Source: Burkholderia territorii (lineage in GTDB: Bacteria > Pseudomonadota > Gammaproteobacteria > Burkholderiales > Burkholderiaceae). Taken from it: a DNA stretch of 64,000 nt. Position numbers and translations under genes: made by a program. The stretch lies in NCBI RefSeq assembly GCF_902833055.1, contig NZ_CADFEJ010000015.1, forward strand, positions 62,001 to 126,000, written 5' to 3'. Shown here piece by piece: positions 42,288 through 50,482 of the stretch (positions within the stretch are counted from its first letter, which is position 1; each line of letters begins with the position of its first letter). A model generated the notes under the pieces. That model saw nothing but the letters and a program-made list of their open reading frames with translations, was not told the origin of the DNA and did no database searches.

Positions 42288-43336
42288 CCGTGCACCCTCC
42301 CATTGATTTTGCGTCGCGACTGTTCTTCTAGCAGCAGTACGTTTCGAATATCTTGCTCGGTGGCGTAGTCGTGTTCGCGTTCCATCTGAAGGAACGGTTG
42401 GACCTCGGCCTCGCCCACCATCGTGTCTCGAGCAATCTTCCGCTGAGCTTCTTTCGACGGCATGCTCTTCAAGAGGAACGCATCGTTCCATACCTTTCGT
42501 GCACTTTCCCAGCATCGTCCGGCGGCGCCCATCAGCACATCGACTGTAGCGCCAGGCAAGCCGAACGTCCCGGCGAAGAGATACTCAAGCCGGTTCTCGA
42601 TGTCGATTTCGAACGCATACGGTAGGTGCGCGAGCAACGACTTCACGAACGTGCAGTATTCCGTGAAATCTTCGTCGGTCTGGAAATATCTGGGGTAGTG
42701 AACGACGCCGATACGCCGTGCCAACTGCGCGGACGCGAGCACGAGCTGCTCGCATCCGTATGCGCCGAGTAGAAGGAGGTTGAATCCAGCCCGATTCGAC
42801 AATGACTTCAGCAAATTCCCGTACTGGAGTGGGTCAGTCAGGGAGTTGGTGAAATGCACCGCCTCGTCGAGTATCAGGTGCTTCACCTCGCGGCGTCTAA
42901 GCGCTCGTTCGAACATCAGTCGGCTGTTCCGAATAGGGTCAGTGGGCTCACCGACATTCTCGAGTAACACGGGTCCGTCCAAAGAGCTGGGCGCCATCAG
43001 GTCTGCACAGAGGCGGTTGTAGAGAAGGTTGAAGTTGAATTCACCTCTGTCAGCGGCATCGACTTCGCTCATCACGGCGGGAATAATGTGACGTTTCTCC
43101 TGCATCTGTATCGGATACCGAGATAAGAGGCTCTGCAACTGCTTGCGTCCAAAGGTAGTCTTCCCCACTCCCGGCGGCCCCACGACCAGCGTGATGGATA
43201 GCCCTGCACCCGCAGTCATGCGGCTGCGAACTTCATGCATCACCGCATCGAGATTTCGATGCGGAACACAGGTTGCCTTCATGTACGCCGCCTTGTCCTC
43301 CGGCGCGCCGACGACGGCCTGTTCGCGCGTAATCAT
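42284..43336 (-). CDS. tnsC: TnsC/TniB-type AAA+ ATPase
   Basis: This 350-residue AAA+ ATPase links the transposase to the target-selection protein. The Walker A motif is GPPGVGKTT (53-61) and Walker B is HLILDEAVHF (Asp 157, Glu 158). The pattern RFLNR-like arginine and C-terminal helices match TniB/TnsC. GGAGG lies 6-10 bases before the ATG. The gene starts 18 bases after the tnsAB stop and overlaps tniQ, so all are one operon. Confidence 0.9.
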   Translation of the reverse strand: MITREQAVVGAPEDKAAYMKATCVPHRNLDAVMHEVRSRMTAGAGLSITLVVGPPGVGKTTFGRKQLQSLLSRYPIQMQEKRHIIPAVMSEVDAADRGEFNFNLLYNRLCADLMAPSSLDGPVLLENVGEPTDPIRNSRLMFERALRRREVKHLILDEAVHFTNSLTDPLQYGNLLKSLSNRAGFNLLLLGAYGCEQLVLASAQLARRIGVVHYPRYFQTDEDFTEYCTFVKSLLAHLPYAFEIDIENRLEYLFAGTFGLPGATVDVLMGAAGRCWESARKVWNDAFLLKSMPSKEAQRKIARDTMVGEAEVQPFLQMEREHDYATEQDIRNVLLLEEQSRRKINGRVHG

Positions 43337-43354
43337 GGTCGACCTCCATGTTGA

Positions 43355-46285
43355 TTAAATGGGATTCCTAACTGGTAAACGGGAATAGTCGATTTTGAAG
43401 CGGCCGGCAGTAGGGGATGTGTTCGAAGGCGCCGCGTCGTTAGTCCGACGCGGAAAGCTCGTCGATGGAGCATCATCGGCACGCCCCTCATCATGTGAGG
43501 CAGATAAGTTGTATTCCGCCGGAGCGTCGGCGCCGTCAGTTGCGGAAAATTCAGGTATTCCCTCGGAGCTTTCGACTTCTGTCAGATGCGGCTTGCCGTA
43601 GATGAGCCGCGTAGCACCGGTCACATCGGCAGCCACAGGGATGTTGTGCTCGGCGAGCACGCCGCGCAGAACACTCTCAAAGCTACTCTCGGGCGCAGCG
43701 CGCAGGCGTAGACGCACTTCGTACAATGCGTACCGAAGTTCAATTTGGGTCAATTGCCGGTACTGCATAAGTAACCTCGAGACGCATTTGACCCAGTGGC
43801 CGTCGATGCATGCATACGCGACGCATACGTTCCACATGTCTATGCGTACTTCGACCTTCTTCTTGTTACGACGGCCAGCAAACTCATCGGCCCAGTACCA
43901 GATGCGCCCGACCTTGATGCCCATCTGATTGTCGATTTCCCGAACACCTCCGCGGCTGACGGGTATCAACGTCTGCAGCATGAAGCGCTCGTCATAGGGC
44001 CTCAAACGTGTCAGCCGACGCCCGGTCACCACGAAGCGGTTATTCATGTACTCATCCGGCGTGTGGTCATGGGCTGGGTGCCGCCGCTCGCGGTTGTACT
44101 CGACGAAGAAAAAATAGTCGAGAAGCCCGTGCAGTTCGACAAACGTGAGATGGTCCGCTCGCATAGGGTCAACAGACTGTGTCAACGTTCTGACATGCTG
44201 CATGGCCTTCGTGGTTCCTACCAGGTCGTGAATCAGTAGCTGATTGGTCACACCGAAGAGGCGCTCTATGACGCTGCCGAAACGAGACTCGTGTGCCGGG
44301 CGAAATTCGAGCGTAATGTCATTCAGGTCACAAAAATTATCGAAGGCGTTCGAGTGAAACTCCTTCCCGTTGTCGCAGACCAGGAAGTCGGGAACGCGCT
44401 TGTGCATGGCAACCATGGCTCGCATCGCCATCATGCAACTGACGGTGCTCGGCGGATGAGCCGAAAGGTAGAAAGCCAGGACCGCGCGCGTTTCGGCGTC
44501 AATCACGATGGTGAGCCACGGCCTCAGTCTGTAAATTCTGCCGCCATGGCCGCGGACCTTGATGATGATGTCGAGCTTTGTATGGTCGATATGGACTCTA
44601 TGGAACGGACGGCCTCCATGTATCTTGTCACCGCGGTGTAGATACCATACGGCAGGCTCCTTGTTGTATGCCCAGCGGTCGCCTTCGCGTGAGCGAACGT
44701 CACGGAAAACTCCTGAGCGCTGATAGAAAGTATTGGGCGAGCATGGCTTGGCGCCTCGCTCGCGACAGAGGCGAACGAAGGCATCGTATGAGTGCCTTCC
44801 GGACGGATTCGTTGGGTTGTTCGCGCTGAGCGCAACCTCACGAATTAGCGCCAGCACCTCGTCAAGGATTTGTGGCCCCCTTCCGCCTGGGCGTCGCGGG
44901 ATGAGCGCTAGCATTTGAAGCGGCCGAGATTCGCCGGCGCTACGAATTTTTTGTTGCCACCGCTGAATTGTGCGGGCGCTGTAGGGATGCGGTATGTCGG
45001 TGTGTTCCAGCTGTTTGACCAGCTGAAAACGTCGCCGGGCAGTTTGTATCTGCTTGTCGGTGATGAAGGCGCATTGAGCAAGCAGTTCTTCGGTCGACTT
45101 CGGTGTCGACAGCAGGTGGATATCGTCCTGAAGCAACTGCTGGAACCGCATTTCAGGCATCTCTTCGAACACGCGGGATTCGGAGTCTCGATAGAGGACC
45201 TTGCCGGCCGGCATTGCCGTTACGGTGTAAACGTCCGGCTTTCCGCGAAACATAAACTCGGTGCCGACGTCGACTGTCATCACGAAGTGTGTAGATACCG
45301 TATGAGGTGGAGGTCGACGCCATTTCACAGCGTCGAGCTGCTCCAAGCTTGAACAAATGACGACGGACGATGGGTCCGAAAGGTCGTCGTAGTCCAGGTC
45401 GACGAACAGACGCTTATCTGCGATGGCTTGTAGGACATCATCGACGCGAAATTTGCCCGGCGGTGTCGGCAGCACAAGCGGCTCGTTCCACGGCGTTCGG
45501 TCGGTAAATGCAAGGGCGAAAAGGGCGGCCATGCTCATTGCTCCGCGCTTTCTGACGATGCGGTCGATTGCTGACCAGGCATCCTCCGTCAACACCGACA
45601 TCTCGTTGTCGAGATACGTGCGAAGATGACTGAGATTCTCAATGAACCGTGGATTATGCTCGGCAGAGGAGCGCAGACAAAACGTGATTCCGAGCGCCTT
45701 GAAATATTCTTCTCGCTCTGGACAGTGCCACGTTGCGTCGTCTTCCGATTTAAAAAAACGAAACGGATACTTCTTCGCAAGCGCAACCAGCTTCTCCTCG
45801 TTTTTCCACTCTTCGACGAAGGGGCCGTCTGGTGTCAAGCGAAAGATGTCCGGCGTATACGGCACCGTATGCGTGTATTCGGTGACCTTGCCGCGCCGAG
45901 ACGTTCGCCGGATTTTTGTTGGGATGCCTACTTGCGGTGGCTGGCTGTAATGTTCGCGTGTTGTCCCATCCAGGTCGTAGCGGAATACCGCTGGAAACTC
46001 GACATTCTTGCTTTCGGTCGCAACACGGTTGTGTAATTTGAGCGATGTGTAGCGTGTGACGACGTTGCGTGCGCGCCCTCCAACACGTCGTGAAGGCGAT
46101 TCCCTTCGCGCTCGGATGATGTATTTCCGTCCCTCCTCCGGAGTGCCCCATTCATCCATAACGGCGAGGAGTTCTTCATCGGAGAACGGTTTTGCTAAGC
46201 CGCCCGGGCGCTTTTCGAGCCAGAGCGCCTCGGTCCGTTGCCACGTCGAGAGCGGCGGAAGTCTGACCGGAAGCTCGATGGTCAT
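43355..46285 (-). CDS. tnsAB: TnsA-TnsB fusion transposase
   Basis: This 976-residue protein joins both Tn7-type transposase activities. Residues about 60-230 resemble the TnsA endonuclease that cuts the 5' strands: YTPDIF with Asp 146 and VEEWKNEE with Glu 159-x-Lys 161 fit its D...E/Q-x-K active site. From about 400 it is TnsB-like (helix-turn-helix around 400-450), and the DDE integrase catalytic triad is Asp 567 (VHIDHTK), Asp 638 (LVCDNGKEF) and Glu 674 (SVIERLFG), giving exact D-D-35-E spacing. The C-terminal 80 residues are poorly conserved and probably bind TnsC. The start at 46285 (MTIEL) overlaps the stop of the upstream gene (ATGA); the longer frame to 46387 would overlap it by over 100 bases. 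Confidence 0.92.
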   Translation of the reverse strand: MTIELPVRLPPLSTWQRTEALWLEKRPGGLAKPFSDEELLAVMDEWGTPEEGRKYIIRARRESPSRRVGGRARNVVTRYTSLKLHNRVATESKNVEFPAVFRYDLDGTTREHYSQPPQVGIPTKIRRTSRRGKVTEYTHTVPYTPDIFRLTPDGPFVEEWKNEEKLVALAKKYPFRFFKSEDDATWHCPEREEYFKALGITFCLRSSAEHNPRFIENLSHLRTYLDNEMSVLTEDAWSAIDRIVRKRGAMSMAALFALAFTDRTPWNEPLVLPTPPGKFRVDDVLQAIADKRLFVDLDYDDLSDPSSVVICSSLEQLDAVKWRRPPPHTVSTHFVMTVDVGTEFMFRGKPDVYTVTAMPAGKVLYRDSESRVFEEMPEMRFQQLLQDDIHLLSTPKSTEELLAQCAFITDKQIQTARRRFQLVKQLEHTDIPHPYSARTIQRWQQKIRSAGESRPLQMLALIPRRPGGRGPQILDEVLALIREVALSANNPTNPSGRHSYDAFVRLCRERGAKPCSPNTFYQRSGVFRDVRSREGDRWAYNKEPAVWYLHRGDKIHGGRPFHRVHIDHTKLDIIIKVRGHGGRIYRLRPWLTIVIDAETRAVLAFYLSAHPPSTVSCMMAMRAMVAMHKRVPDFLVCDNGKEFHSNAFDNFCDLNDITLEFRPAHESRFGSVIERLFGVTNQLLIHDLVGTTKAMQHVRTLTQSVDPMRADHLTFVELHGLLDYFFFVEYNRERRHPAHDHTPDEYMNNRFVVTGRRLTRLRPYDERFMLQTLIPVSRGGVREIDNQMGIKVGRIWYWADEFAGRRNKKKVEVRIDMWNVCVAYACIDGHWVKCVSRLLMQYRQLTQIELRYALYEVRLRLRAAPESSFESVLRGVLAEHNIPVAADVTGATRLIYGKPHLTEVESSEGIPEFSATDGADAPAEYNLSASHDEGRADDAPSTSFPRRTNDAAPSNTSPTAGRFKIDYSRLPVRNPI

Positions 46286-47037
46286 TTCGCGCTTCCCGTC
46301 GAGGCCGACCAATTGCGAATGTGTGACAGTCGACGACGCCCACCGTCGGTCTTGAAGATGCGAATCGTCAGGCAAACCCGTTCCCACTGGTCGTGCGAGG
46401 TGTAGAGGTTTGTCAGCACACCGACATCGTCAGGTGGCCCCGGCTGCCGTTTCTTCATAGAGGCTGAAGCCAGCCACCTGTTGGCCGCGAGCGTTATCCT
46501 GTCCTGAGGGCCGTCGTTGAGGTATGTTCGCCATGCCACGACCGTGGAGCGGCTCGAAGCAACACGGAAGGTTCCGCTCTCGGTGAACATCGTAACTACT
46601 ACAGACATGAAATTCGGCGCACGGACCGTCGCCTCGTGCAAGCTACTTGGGGGCGATAACGTCACTTCGACAATCTTGTCGAAGCCATGGGACTTCACAA
46701 GAACCAATGGGGCAATCGGGGTTTCATGCGAATCCTTGACCAGCCGCACTGTTTTAGAAGGACGGTCCAATACATCCGGATGTTCCGATGGCGTCAGGGC
46801 CGAGGTTCGGCACAATCGCGCAATGCTGCAGGGACATTGCGGGTCTTGCCGATTCTTCCTTTCGTCCGGACTTGGCCCGGGCGCTGGCATACGAGGCATG
46901 CCTGGTGTGCGTGACGTGCGTGATGTGCGCTCGATAGCAATCCGAGATTGCGACGCAAGCGCGCTGAAGGATGCCAGCCGACAGGCGAAATCGTTAAGCT
47001 GGTTGGTGAACGATGACCGGCACGTTTTAGTGTGCAT
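46282..47037 (-). CDS. Unknown protein coupled to TnsAB
   Basis: This 251-residue protein has no family I recognise. It is supported by GGAG 8 bases before the ATG at 47037, by an ATGA overlap with the tnsAB start and by its place at the head of the transposition operon. The first 110 residues are rich in Ser, Arg, Pro and Cys (for example QCPCSIARLC) and look disordered. The C-terminal 140 residues look like a compact alpha/beta domain (VVVTMFTESGTFRVASSRS, RVCLTIRIFKTDG). It might be a regulator or accessory subunit of transposition; this is inferred from position only. Confidence 0.65.
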   Translation of the reverse strand: MHTKTCRSSFTNQLNDFACRLASFSALASQSRIAIERTSRTSRTPGMPRMPAPGPSPDERKNRQDPQCPCSIARLCRTSALTPSEHPDVLDRPSKTVRLVKDSHETPIAPLVLVKSHGFDKIVEVTLSPPSSLHEATVRAPNFMSVVVTMFTESGTFRVASSRSTVVAWRTYLNDGPQDRITLAANRWLASASMKKRQPGPPDDVGVLTNLYTSHDQWERVCLTIRIFKTDGGRRRLSHIRNWSASTGSAK

Positions 47038-47575
47038 GTTGTTCTCCGCGAATGAACGTCGAGTCGACTCGCATCCGCCTCGCTGCACAGTTAACTGTGT
47101 GCCGGCGAAACACGGACGAGATGACACTCTCGCCGCTCGCTGACGGCGAAAATGCCTTAACGGCGACAGTTGTCTCCGGCCCGGGTCTACGACAATCCGG
47201 TCGCGAGCCTCGCTGCCCAGAGCCGGCCGCTGTGGTTGGCTTTGCCGGGAGCGATGAGAGGAGAAGGTGGGGTCCCGAGCGGGCCGAATGGCGGGGGCGG
47301 AGAGGCGAGGAAACCGGGGGAACTGATGGCGAGAAAACAGGGTCGAGTTTTTATTTTGATATTCCGCTCGAGTTGGGGCGACCAACGCGGGTCAACATGC
47401 TGAGAAACGCGAGACGGTGGGGGATTTTCACTGAAACTTTGGCGCATTTGAGAAAGGCTCCGCGCTCGTTTAGGGCGAGCAAAGTCTTTGACGCCTGATA
47501 GCTCCCGTGAGAAAATTTGACTGCCAGTCGTGGTTTTCTCTTTTGGGGAGCCACCAGGGTCGCGGTTCAAGTTCG

Positions 47576-47636
47576 CTTGGGCTTAGCGACCCTTTCTCGT
47601 TTCTGGGGACGAAAAAGCACGGTCGCTAAGCCCAAG
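47576..47636. other. Long perfect hairpin of unknown role
   Basis: CTTGGGCTTAGCGACC (47576-47591) is the exact reverse complement of GGTCGCTAAGCCCAAG (47621-47636). Within the loop CTTTCTCGT (47592-47600) pairs with ACGAAAAAG (47609-47617) with one mismatch. The whole forms a stem of about 25 pairs. It could be a terminator, a small RNA, or a protein-binding site of the element. Confidence 0.7.
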
Positions 47637-47746
47637 TTGGCCGGTTCGGTGGGGTAGGTTTAAGCAGCTTCCGGTGACGAGCCTCCTGGGGGCGAAGAGA
47701 TGCTAAATTCTAAAACTGCAACTTCTCCTTGTATACCGGTTTGGCA

Positions 47747-47817
47747 CGACAATATCATTCGAAAATGGTCTGTCACTTTAGTCGACAATTGCGATTTTCT
47801 GAATATATATCGACAAT
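47747..47817. repeat. Three CGACAAT repeats, candidate TnsB-binding sites
   Basis: CGACAAT occurs at 47747-47753, 47783-47789 and 47811-47817, 36 and 28 bases apart, in an AT-rich stretch. On the minus strand they read ATTGTCG, similar to the TGTCG of the tRNA-proximal end. The middle copy is part of TGTCACTTTAGTCGACA (47771-47787). Their orientation would suit an element end near 47.8 kb, but no 5-bp target duplication matches ATTAA left of position 40797. Confidence 0.35.
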
Positions 47818-47818
47818 T

Positions 47819-48406
47819 TCACTCTTCTCGATGGTCGGCTGATGGGCTCTCCGTCAATTGACGAACAGCGATTTCCCGCCCATTTTGTATTGATGGAATC
47901 GGCACGGGCTGCCGGTCTATTTTGTCAAATGCGGCTCGTCTCCATTGGGAGTGCAAGCGTTTCTTGAGCGCTCTCATTGCCGAGGGGCACGATAAGCCCG
48001 TTTCCTCATTGACCAGCAGCAGTTGAGGGAGCAGGCTCTCACCGTATCGGGCGGAGCTGTTGTCGAGGACTAAAAGCTCGTTTGTCGGCACACCGATGTG
48101 TCTTTCCGCTTCGCGTACCCGATTGGGCAGTGGTTCTTCACGAATTCCACCCACGAGTGTGGTGCCTACTACCCGTGACCGAATGGGTGCAGGTAAGAGT
48201 TCGAGACAAGTGTCCACGGTGAGATAGTAGGTCCACCATGTGTTGAGCACGATGGTGGCCTCTGGACAGCCTTCAAATGCATTCTCCAGCGCTGGCGCAT
48301 ACTCGAAGGCCCTATGGCTGGACCAAAGCAACTCGGGGGTGCGGCGATATCGATACTGGAGATGGTTGGGATGAAGAACACCATCGAAGTTCAGGTAGAC
48401 GAGCAT
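47819..48406 (-). CDS. HAD-like protein (HAD domain of the Swiss Army Knife RNA-repair type), nucleophile lost
   Basis: This is a 195-residue protein with a HAD-type fold. Motif I reads YLNFDGVLHP, where Asn 6 replaces the usual nucleophile Asp while Asp 8 is kept. Motif II is IVLNTWW (Thr), and motif IV is LLVLDNSSARY (Asp). The overall pattern matches the small HAD domains found in RNA-repair and defence contexts. Loss of the nucleophile suggests it is not a normal phosphatase. A related gene lies 8 bases upstream. Family assignment is from pattern only. Confidence 0.65.
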   Translation of the reverse strand: MLVYLNFDGVLHPNHLQYRYRRTPELLWSSHRAFEYAPALENAFEGCPEATIVLNTWWTYYLTVDTCLELLPAPIRSRVVGTTLVGGIREEPLPNRVREAERHIGVPTNELLVLDNSSARYGESLLPQLLLVNEETGLSCPSAMRALKKRLHSQWRRAAFDKIDRQPVPIPSIQNGREIAVRQLTESPSADHREE

Positions 48407-48414
48407 ACATGCCT

Positions 48415-48969
48415 CTATGCAAGAAAATCGGAATCCTCATCGATAGCGGCAACGCTGGCATCCAGCAACTGCACGATGCGGTCGACAATCTCGCCTATCT
48501 CTCGGGTGCCCATCGCTTTCGTCACGTGCACCGCTTGAGCCAGGTACTCGTACGGAATTGCATACGGTGACGCGTCAACTATTGCGAGGCGAGCCGGGCA
48601 TCGTCGCCGTATGTCGGCGCGCAGGATGTCGATGCGAGACGCAGTGGTGCTGCGCCTGTGCGAGCGATTGCCAGGCATCGTCGCGCCGATGGTCGTGCAT
48701 GCAATTTCGTCGGGGAGCAGACTGACGAGGTTTCGATAGCCAACGTCGCAGACCCATCGTGAGTTGATAACGACAGATACGTTTGGTAGGCCAGCGAGTA
48801 GACGCGAAATTGCAGGCAGTAGGGGGAGCGGGGTGACGCGCGGCGGTTGATGCTGGCAGCGCCGCGGTCTGATGTCGGCGGGACGGTGCGCAAACAGGAC
48901 GCCCTCAATGCCGAGGTACATGACTTGAGCCATGGTCGCGTGGTTCCGGTAGCCGCCGGGGTTGGACAT
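48415..48969 (-). CDS. HAD-like protein, second copy, degenerate motif I
   Basis: This 184-residue protein is a distant copy of its neighbour. Motif I reads YLGIEGVLFAH: both Asp residues of the usual DxDG are replaced (Gly 20 and Glu 22). Motif II is VVINSRWV (Ser) and motif IV is LAIVDASPYA (Asp). An in-frame ATG at 48933 (MAQVM) is another possible start. The two genes form a leftward pair. Whether they act together as a pseudo-enzyme pair is unknown. Confidence 0.6.
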   Translation of the reverse strand: MSNPGGYRNHATMAQVMYLGIEGVLFAHRPADIRPRRCQHQPPRVTPLPLLPAISRLLAGLPNVSVVINSRWVCDVGYRNLVSLLPDEIACTTIGATMPGNRSHRRSTTASRIDILRADIRRRCPARLAIVDASPYAIPYEYLAQAVHVTKAMGTREIGEIVDRIVQLLDASVAAIDEDSDFLA

Positions 48970-49016
48970 ATCCTAGAGAAGCGGTCCAAACTCGTGGAGG
49001 CGGGCGATAATGACGA

Positions 49017-49057
49017 GACTCTTTGGGGGCGATTCTTTTACTTTTCTTGAAAGAGTC
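49017..49057. promoter_or_regulatory. Inverted repeat in the divergent promoter region
   Basis: GACTCTTT (49017-49024) and AAAGAGTC (49050-49057) are perfect inverted arms between the leftward HAD pair and the rightward DUF6471-type gene. The AT-rich centre and location suggest an operator or promoter element. Confidence 0.4.
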
Positions 49058-49065
49058 GTGTGTGC

Positions 49066-49697
49066 TTCCTCACACAGAAAATAGTGCATGTCAGTGCAAT
49101 TTCAAGTCAAACTTGCCTCCGGCGCGGAAAACGGTTGGGCCAAGCTCGCGTCTCGCGCAGCCCGGGTGGTGCTCGCGCGACAAGATATGAGCTACACGGA
49201 ACTAGCCGGCGAACTCGCGAAGCTTGGCGTCACGGAGTCAGCACACGCTATCGAGGCGAAGGTTTCGAGGGGGACGTTCCGGTTCGCCTTCTTTTTGCAG
49301 CTCATCGCCGGCTCGCGCACGGACTGCCCATATTTGTGGGCGGATGCTCTGTCCTCAACCGAGACATGGCAGGCCCGGTCATCCACAGTATTCGCTGCAG
49401 AGATGACGGGGCAACCTTGGCTCAACTGGCAGATGTTATCGAATCGCCTGCAGGAAATCGGCGTTAGCCTTCCGTCCGAATCGCTGCAAGCCCAAATCGA
49501 GAGCGGCTCGTTCGCGACAACATTGTTTCTTCAATGCGCGACTGTGTGCCGCTTTGAGAGCATCTACCGCTTTCTGGACACTTCCGAGCTTCATCGCGTC
49601 GCATTGGCGAACTCACCACAATCGTAACGGTGGGCTTGGAAGCTATCTTTTCTTGCATATTCCGGCCTGTGACCTAGACTGAGTGTTGTGTGAGGAA
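49066..49697. repeat. 11-bp inverted repeats flanking the DUF6471-type gene
   Basis: TTCCTCACACA (49066-49076) and TGTGTGAGGAA (49687-49697) are exact reverse complements, about 600 bases apart, one just before and one just after the gene. They could be binding sites or traces of a small mobile cassette. Confidence 0.45.
49088..49627 (+). CDS. DUF6471-type protein with two repeats
   Basis: This is a 179-residue protein. Residues 12-70 match the DUF6471 pattern (WAKLASRAARVVLARQDMSYTELAGELAKLGV..AIEAKVSRGTFRFAFFLQ, described in part), which resembles a helix-turn-helix. Residues 105-155 are a weaker second copy (LNWQMLSNRLQEIGVSL..QIESGSFATTLFLQC). The family is of unknown function and is often found in accessory regions. 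It is divergent from the HAD pair. DNA binding is a guess. Confidence 0.7.
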   Translation: MSVQFQVKLASGAENGWAKLASRAARVVLARQDMSYTELAGELAKLGVTESAHAIEAKVSRGTFRFAFFLQLIAGSRTDCPYLWADALSSTETWQARSSTVFAAEMTGQPWLNWQMLSNRLQEIGVSLPSESLQAQIESGSFATTLFLQCATVCRFESIYRFLDTSELHRVALANSPQS

Positions 49698-49968
49698 ACT
49701 CACGCCGTTGCGCCCGCATAAGAAAAAATACGGAGCGGTGCCGGGAGCAGTCACATCGACGGCACCGCCGGGACGCAGCCCACGTTCGTTGGATTGAGAG
49801 CACGTTTTGTCGCCACGCCCCCGAGATGCGACTTTCGTGTTCGACGCAGCATGCTCGTCTGCAAGGCCTAGGAAGCTCTCTGGCTTGGGGCCGGTCGCAA
49901 ACTGGAAATCCATGTGCTTGCACCAGCTGTGCACACGGCTGCTCGGACTTCAGATGAAGGAGGCCGCT
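49628..49968. other. Gap after the DUF6471-type gene
   Basis: This 341-base stretch holds one arm of the 11-bp inverted repeat. A reading frame open upstream from 49807 joins the next gene, but the clear ribosome site at 49957-49963 argues that translation starts later. I see nothing else in it. Confidence 0.5.
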
Positions 49969-50304
49969 ATGGCCTTGTGGAACATCGCGTCAGTAATGTC
50001 CCAGCCCGAGGTTTCTATCGCTAGGTGGCGAGTTCTGGAAATCGATGCCGGGACCAGGCACTTCGTCGGAGCGGACGAGCGAGATTTTAGTGGCCGCGTC
50101 AGTTCTGCAATCGTGGCATTCGACTACAAAATGTTGCGGGGCCGCACGCGGTCAGGCCGGGTCTATCAGCTGGTAGGCCTTCCAGGACACTCGACCAACG
50201 CCGACTATGTTTGGCAGCATTGGTGTGCTATTAACGATGTAAAGTCGTTCTCGGATGTGACGAAGCAACTGCTTGCAGGCAAAGCTGATGACGACCGCAT
50301 ATGA
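49969..50304 (+). CDS. Small conserved protein of unknown function
   Basis: This is a 111-residue protein. AAGGAGG (49957-49963) sits 5 bases before the ATG at 49969, so I choose that start over upstream ones. The sequence is soluble and mixed (ARWRVLEIDAGTRHFVG, SGRVSSAIVAFD, RTRSGRVYQLVGLPG, DYVWQHWCAIN) and looks like a small beta-rich fold. I have seen similar proteins as conserved hypotheticals in Burkholderia accessory regions, but no function is known. It overlaps the next small gene by 17 bases. Confidence 0.7.
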   Translation: MALWNIASVMSQPEVSIARWRVLEIDAGTRHFVGADERDFSGRVSSAIVAFDYKMLRGRTRSGRVYQLVGLPGHSTNADYVWQHWCAINDVKSFSDVTKQLLAGKADDDRI

Positions 50305-50482
50305 GCGAACAAAATCGGTCATCGAGACGCGCGAATTCTTGCAGCTGCTTGCATCTTCCGATGACGATGTCACCCACGCCCGTATTCGGTTGGTTGCGGC
50401 ACGGTTGCTTCGGCATTACCCGCTCGACATTGACCTCAAAGTTTCGGCGGCGGTATTACCTGGGATTTGGGCCGTCCCGTAA
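50288..50482 (+). CDS. Small BPSL0761-like protein
   Basis: This is a 64-residue protein. The pattern TTAYERTKSVIETREFLQLLA and LLRHYP resembles the small BPSL0761-type family of Burkholderia (ERTRAV..TREFL....LLRHYP). The ORF starts inside the end of the previous gene, so both are translated from one message. The insertion between the two conserved blocks (SSDDDVTHARIRLVAAR) fits the family. The function is unknown. Confidence 0.6.
   Translation: MTTAYERTKSVIETREFLQLLASSDDDVTHARIRLVAARLLRHYPLDIDLKVSAAVLPGIWAVP

Larger units (their letters stand above)
47038..47818. other. Non-coding region upstream of the transposition operon
   Basis: This 781-base region contains no convincing gene; a rightward 148-codon frame at 47052-47498 lacks a ribosome site and has atypical codons. 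It must hold the promoter of the leftward operon. It also contains a long hairpin (47576-47636) and three CGACAAT copies near its right edge. AT content is high, especially 47690-47820. Confidence 0.6.

Noticed and set aside
47052-47498. 148-codon plus-strand frame next to the transposition operon
   Set aside because: It has no ribosome site, unusual composition and no recognisable domain.
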